Below are positions 61,401 through 64,000 of a DNA stretch of 64,000 bases, in pieces. The translations under genes were made by a program, and so were the position numbers. Source of the DNA: Membranipora membranacea (taxonomy: Eukaryota > Bryozoa > Gymnolaemata > Cheilostomatida > Membraniporidae). The DNA lies in the NCBI GenBank assembly GCA_914767715.1, contig OU612067.1, positions 5,270,001-5,334,000 on the forward strand, in the 5' to 3' direction. The stretch's first letter is position 1, and each line of letters opens with the position of its first letter. The notes beneath the pieces are model-generated. The model was not told where the DNA came from, ran no database searches, and worked only from the letters and a program-made list of their open reading frames with translations.

Positions 61401-64000
61401 AAGCTACATGTAGATGCAATGCTTTTGTATGTTCCTAGTCTGCCAGGGTAGACAGCAAACTTGAAAATGTGCATTCAAACCTCCGATGGAAGTGAGTACT
61501 CTACAAAGACACACAGCTATCCATGAAGTTCCAAAAGAGAAATCACAAATAATACGAGATAGCGGAAAATGATTACAAATAGTATAATAACAACGAGCTT
61601 TGACATTTTTACCCTGCATTCCTAGTCAAGATTAATTAATTACCATCTATGGTTTGGTCATCAAGATCCATAAACCGACACTTCTCAAAATTCTTACAAA
61701 CTTCAGACAATTCTTGTGAGCTCGGAAGAAACCTTCAGCGTTGTGCACTGGAAAAATAACTCCCCGTTATTTTGAACATACTCGGTTACCAGCGTGTTTC
61801 TGAATATAATTTGTCCTATCCCTTCCACTTAAACAAATTATTTGCAGCCTATTTTTTTCAACCTGATCAATCTACGCATTTTCTAGAGAAGAGTTTCTTT
61901 TGACAGCCAATGAGGAAAAAAACGTACATTCTTTCGTATTACTCAAACTCTAACAGACTGACAGCAATACTTTGCTACATACAGACAACATTTTTTTATC
62001 TTAGCATTTCATTCCATCACATCGCCACAATTCTGCTTCGGAACAACTGAACTCTATGCAAAATTGAGCGGTGTGACCTCCACTAGGTCAGTAGTGTTAT
62101 TACAAACTACAATGGACTAGGTTCTGCATATATAGATGTATATACATACCATCGTGCAACTGTGATGTCTCAACTTGCGGAGAGTTGGATTGGTGGACGT
62201 CGGAAAGACCATGTTCATGGGTTTCACTCAAAGTGCCTGAGAAATAAGAGCAAGTGCTGTGAACAGATATGCAGCATCCTGAGATTTGATATGCTGGTCA
62301 ACATCAGCTCCAATGTTACACCTGCTAGTATGCCTTGTGGCAAATTTCTAAGCACAAATGGATGGGAGAGAAATTTACGTGATACGAGAAAAACAACATC
62401 GTAGTGAGCCTCAAATTTATATTGAATGCAGATAAAAGCAAGGCCCCTTTTTTGTGAGGAAACCTCCCCAAAGTTTTGCAGGAGAAGAGTTTCTTTTGAC
62501 AGCCAATGAGGAATACAACCTACATTCTTTCGTATTACTCAAACTCTAACAGGTTGACACCATTGTTTTGCCACACACAGACAAAATTTTATTATCTTAT
62601 CATTTCCTTCCATCACATCGCCACAATTCTACTTCGGAACAACTAAACTCTATGCAAAATTGAGCGGTGTGACCTCCACTAGGTCAGTCGGTGTTATTAC
62701 AAGCTTCAATGGATTAGCTTCTGCATATATATATGTATATATACATACCATCGTGCAACTGTGATGTCTCAACTGGCGAAGAGTTGGATTGGTGGACGTC
62801 AGAAAGACCATGTTCATGAGTTTCACTCAAAGTGCCTGAGAAATAAGAGCAAGTGCTGTGAATAGATATGCAGCATCCTGAAATTTGATATGCTGGTCAA
62901 CATCAGCTCCAATGTTACACCTGCTAGTATGTCTTGTGGCAAATTTCTAAGCACAAATGGATGGGAGAGAAATTTGCGTGATACAAGAAAAACAACATCG
63001 TAGGGAACCTCAAATTTATATTGAATGCAGATAAAAGCAAGGCCCCTTTTTTGTGAGGAAACCTCCCCGAAGTTTTGCAGGAGAAGAGTTTCTTTTGACA
63101 GCCAATGAGGAAAACAACCTACATTCTTTCGTATTACTCAAACTCTAACAGGTTGACACCATTGTTTTGCCACATACAGACAACATTTTTTTATCTTAGC
63201 ATTTCATTCCATCAAATCGCCACAATTCTGCTTCGGAACAACTGAACTCTATGCAAAATTGAGCGGTGTGACCTCCACTAGGTCAGTCGGTGTTATTACA
63301 AACTTCAATGGATTAGCTTCTGCATATATAGATGTATATACATACCATCGTGCAACTGTGATGTCTCAACTGGTGGAGAGTTGGATTGCTGGACGTCGGA
63401 AAGACCATGTTCATGGTTCATGTTCAAAGTGCCTGAGAAATAAGAGCAAGTGCTGTGAATAGATATGCAGCATCCTGAGATTTGATATGCTGGTCAACAT
63501 CAGCTCCAATGTTACACCTGCTATTATGCCTTGTTGCAAATTTCTAAGCACAAATGGATGGGAGAGAAATTTGCGTGATACAAGAAAAAAAACATCGAAG
63601 TGAACCTCAAATTTATATTGAATGCAGATAAAAGCATGGCCCCTTTTTTGTGAGGAAACCTCCCCAAAGTTTTGCAGGAGAAGAGTTTCTTTTGACAGCC
63701 AATGAGGAAAAAAACCTATATTCTTTCGTATTACTCAAACTCTAACAGGTTGACACCATTGTTTTGCCACATACAGACAACATTTTTTTATCTTAGCATT
63801 TCATTCCATCAAATCGCCACAATTCTGCTTCGGAACAACTGAACTCTATGCAAAATTGAGCGGTGTGACCTCCACTAGGTCAGTCGGTGTTATTACAAGC
63901 TTCAATGGATTAGCTTCTGCATATATATATGTATATATACATACCATCGTGCAACTGTGATGTCTCAACTGGCGAAGAGTTGGATTGGTGGACGTCAGAA
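49350..64000 (-). CDS. Large modular gene: repeat exons, F-box-like units, zinc fingers, tyrosine-recombinase-like region and SANT-like exon (5' and 3' ends missing)
   Basis: Exons in transcription order: 64000-63945 (partial), 63432-63346, 62835-62749, 62236-62150, a damaged pair (61747-61644 and 61500 to about 61104), 60803-60672, 60103-59708, 59080-58976, 58588-58532, 58113-58069, 57648-57583, 57405-57343, 56984-56850, 56352-55373, 54881-54646, 53516-53243, 52591-52327, 50741-50676, 50090-50025, 49498-49350. Apart from the damaged pair all are open and phase-matched. Every exon from 63432 to 56850, and the two at 50741 and 50090, is phase 1 at both ends. The 5' part is Ser/Thr/acidic and probably disordered. 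The 3' part carries zinc fingers and a recombinase-like fold. This suggests a nuclear protein derived from a mobile element; its function is unknown. The frame is broken at the damaged pair, so there may be two transcripts here. Confidence 0.7.
51140..51490 (+). repeat. 140-bp tandem repeat, about 2.5 copies
   Basis: CGATTGAGTT begins units at 51140, 51281 and 51421, each followed by AAAACTTGGGATATGGGGTT-like sequence, a TATGACATCATCAATT-like part and GTCACATGACC. Copies differ by about 10-20 percent and the third is shortened. It lies in an intron of the minus-strand recombinase-like gene. Confidence 0.75.
52327..56352 (-). CDS. Zinc-finger and tyrosine-recombinase-like core (four exons)
   Basis: Exon 56352-55373 (about 326 codons) has a C2H2-type finger (CPFC with H-x3-H about ten residues on) and a C2HC-type finger (CPKCLGYY with HFKRC). 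A helical region with MKDDEITHVAINDSLI and PSLALKIGYSLKK follows, a pattern I associate with multi-copy animal proteins related to Crypton-type tyrosine recombinases. Exon 54881-54646 contains LALFNARRGGEMAAL (first catalytic Arg). Exon 53516-53243 ends TTTRFRKHLATYTQ, which matches the H-x-x-R box with the His replaced by Thr. Exon 52591-52327 contains LARHLGHSIKVHKEFYR, giving the late His and a candidate Tyr nucleophile. The four exons join in frame. Introns inside the catalytic region and surrounding host-like exons suggest a domesticated gene rather than an active element. An acidic tail follows. Confidence 0.7.
56850..59080 (-). CDS. Run of short phase-1 Ser/acidic exons of the recombinase-like gene
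   Basis: Six small exons (59080-58976, 58588-58532, 58113-58069, 57648-57583, 57405-57343, 56984-56850; 35, 19, 15, 22, 21 and 45 codons) all begin with two bases and end with one base of a split codon. Each has a clear acceptor and donor. Content is low-complexity and acidic or Ser-rich, for example ELLEEDEGCEGSDTDPD and SESSESSESSDAED. Such segments are probably disordered linkers with phosphorylation sites; I see no folded domain. All could be skipped in splicing without a frame change. Confidence 0.65.
59708..60103 (-). CDS. Intact F-box-like exon
   Basis: A single exon of 396 bases (132 codons, phase 1 at both ends) begins GLPNEMWLKIMRDAV and continues through VSLTCKMFHSIAELL. This follows the F-box pattern of Leu-Pro-x-Glu, an Ile/Leu helix and a Cys-Lys-x-Phe-x-x-Ile helix. 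F-boxes bind Skp1 and link substrates to cullin ubiquitin ligases. The C-terminal two thirds (YLSPYHVSALAIKI, then SYRDILDVTGESSGVS) is shared with the damaged unit at 61104-61500, so the whole exon is the duplicated unit. F-box identity is by eye only. Confidence 0.55.
60672..60803 (-). CDS. Acidic Ser-rich phase-1 exon between the two F-box-like units
   Basis: Forty-four codons, phase 1 at both ends, between TTATTTTAG and GTATAG. It reads WTRNSIHPISLPSLDDESS and ends DSRLDSDDDSQR. The content resembles the other acidic linker exons of the gene. The segment separates the damaged and intact F-box-like exons, so a unit of linker plus F-box may have been duplicated. Confidence 0.65.
61104..61747 (-). 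pseudogene. Damaged F-box-like unit (in-frame stop, off-frame exon lengths)
   Basis: The exon starting at 61500 (after TTTGTAG) reads YSLPSEV, then TGA, then MHIFKFAVYPGR, STCSLWRDIATLL and ARDIIEASGQLSSL. It parallels the intact exon at 60103-59708 residue by residue, and the TGA falls where that exon has the Trp of LPNEMW. The best donor (before 61103) makes it 397 bases rather than 396, with a second in-frame TGA close to the end. The preceding exon (61747-61644, behind a strong acceptor) is 104 bases and runs into TAG; only a weaker internal acceptor (about 61714) would leave it open. This could be a decayed duplicate, a null allele or sequencing error. Confidence 0.55.
61885..64000 (-). 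repeat. 597-bp tandem repeat array, each unit carrying one 87-base exon
   Basis: The landmark GAGAAGAGTTTCTTTTGACA occurs at about 61886, 62482, 63081 and 63678, so the period is 596-599 bases and the array continues past the window end. Units are about 95 percent identical. Each holds, on the minus strand, a strong acceptor (TTATTTCTCAG), an 87-base exon and a GTATGT donor: 62236-62150, 62835-62749, 63432-63346 and 63945 onward. The exon is phase 1 at both ends and encodes 29 residues of the type HEHGLSDVHQSNSP followed by VETSQLHD. All three complete copies are open despite substitutions. The array adds repeat peptides to the 5' part of the recombinase-like gene. Confidence 0.85.

Noticed and set aside
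62162-63462. Plus-strand open frames in the 597-bp repeats
   Set aside because: They are antisense shadows of the 87-base minus-strand exons and their conserved flanks.
1-64000. CRISPR arrays, bacterial operons, phage or viral genes
   Set aside because: None were seen. Spliced genes, a SINE and microsatellites show animal nuclear DNA.

Overview
The window is AT-rich eukaryotic nuclear DNA. Its genes are split by many GT-AG introns of about 80 bases to several kilobases, and the intergenic and intronic DNA is full of inverted repeats, a tRNA-type SINE, microsatellites and tandem repeats. Gene content fits an invertebrate animal: a DPP6/DPP10-type dipeptidyl peptidase-like membrane protein, a protein resembling ceramide phosphoethanolamine synthase (best known from insects), and a gene with a tyrosine-recombinase-like core of a kind expanded in marine invertebrates and fish. 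I cannot name the species. All exon models were built by eye from splice signals and reading-frame continuity; no transcript or database was consulted.

Layout. (1) 906-18902, plus strand: a complete 20-exon DPP6/10-like gene (790 residues), with a second, frame-compatible first exon at 6987-7121. (2) 29168 down to 20081, minus strand: two unrecognised genes or one long one. The downstream part (23367-20081) closes perfectly as 6 exons and 282 residues. The upstream part (29168 to 23901) has six good exons but an unresolved junction. A 1.35-kb palindrome and an 86-bp hairpin insertion lie in its introns. (3) 34940-35305, plus: a possible spliced microprotein gene with a polyadenylation signal. 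(4) 39047-44842, plus: a complete 5-exon CDP-alcohol phosphotransferase (389 residues). (5) 64000 down to 49350, minus, continuing beyond the window: a large modular gene of about 21 visible exons. In transcription order it has a tandem array of 597-bp genomic repeats each carrying one 87-base exon, a damaged F-box-like unit, an intact F-box-like unit, a run of short Ser/Glu/Asp-rich exons, two zinc fingers with a tyrosine-recombinase-like catalytic region, and a SANT/Myb-like exon.

The most unusual object is gene 5. Nearly every exon upstream of the recombinase region is phase 1 at both ends, so units can be added or lost without shifting the frame, and the terminal repeat array shows such duplication at the DNA level. 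The genes do not look like members of one pathway. Stretches not listed as genes are introns or intergenic DNA in which I saw only the repeats listed.
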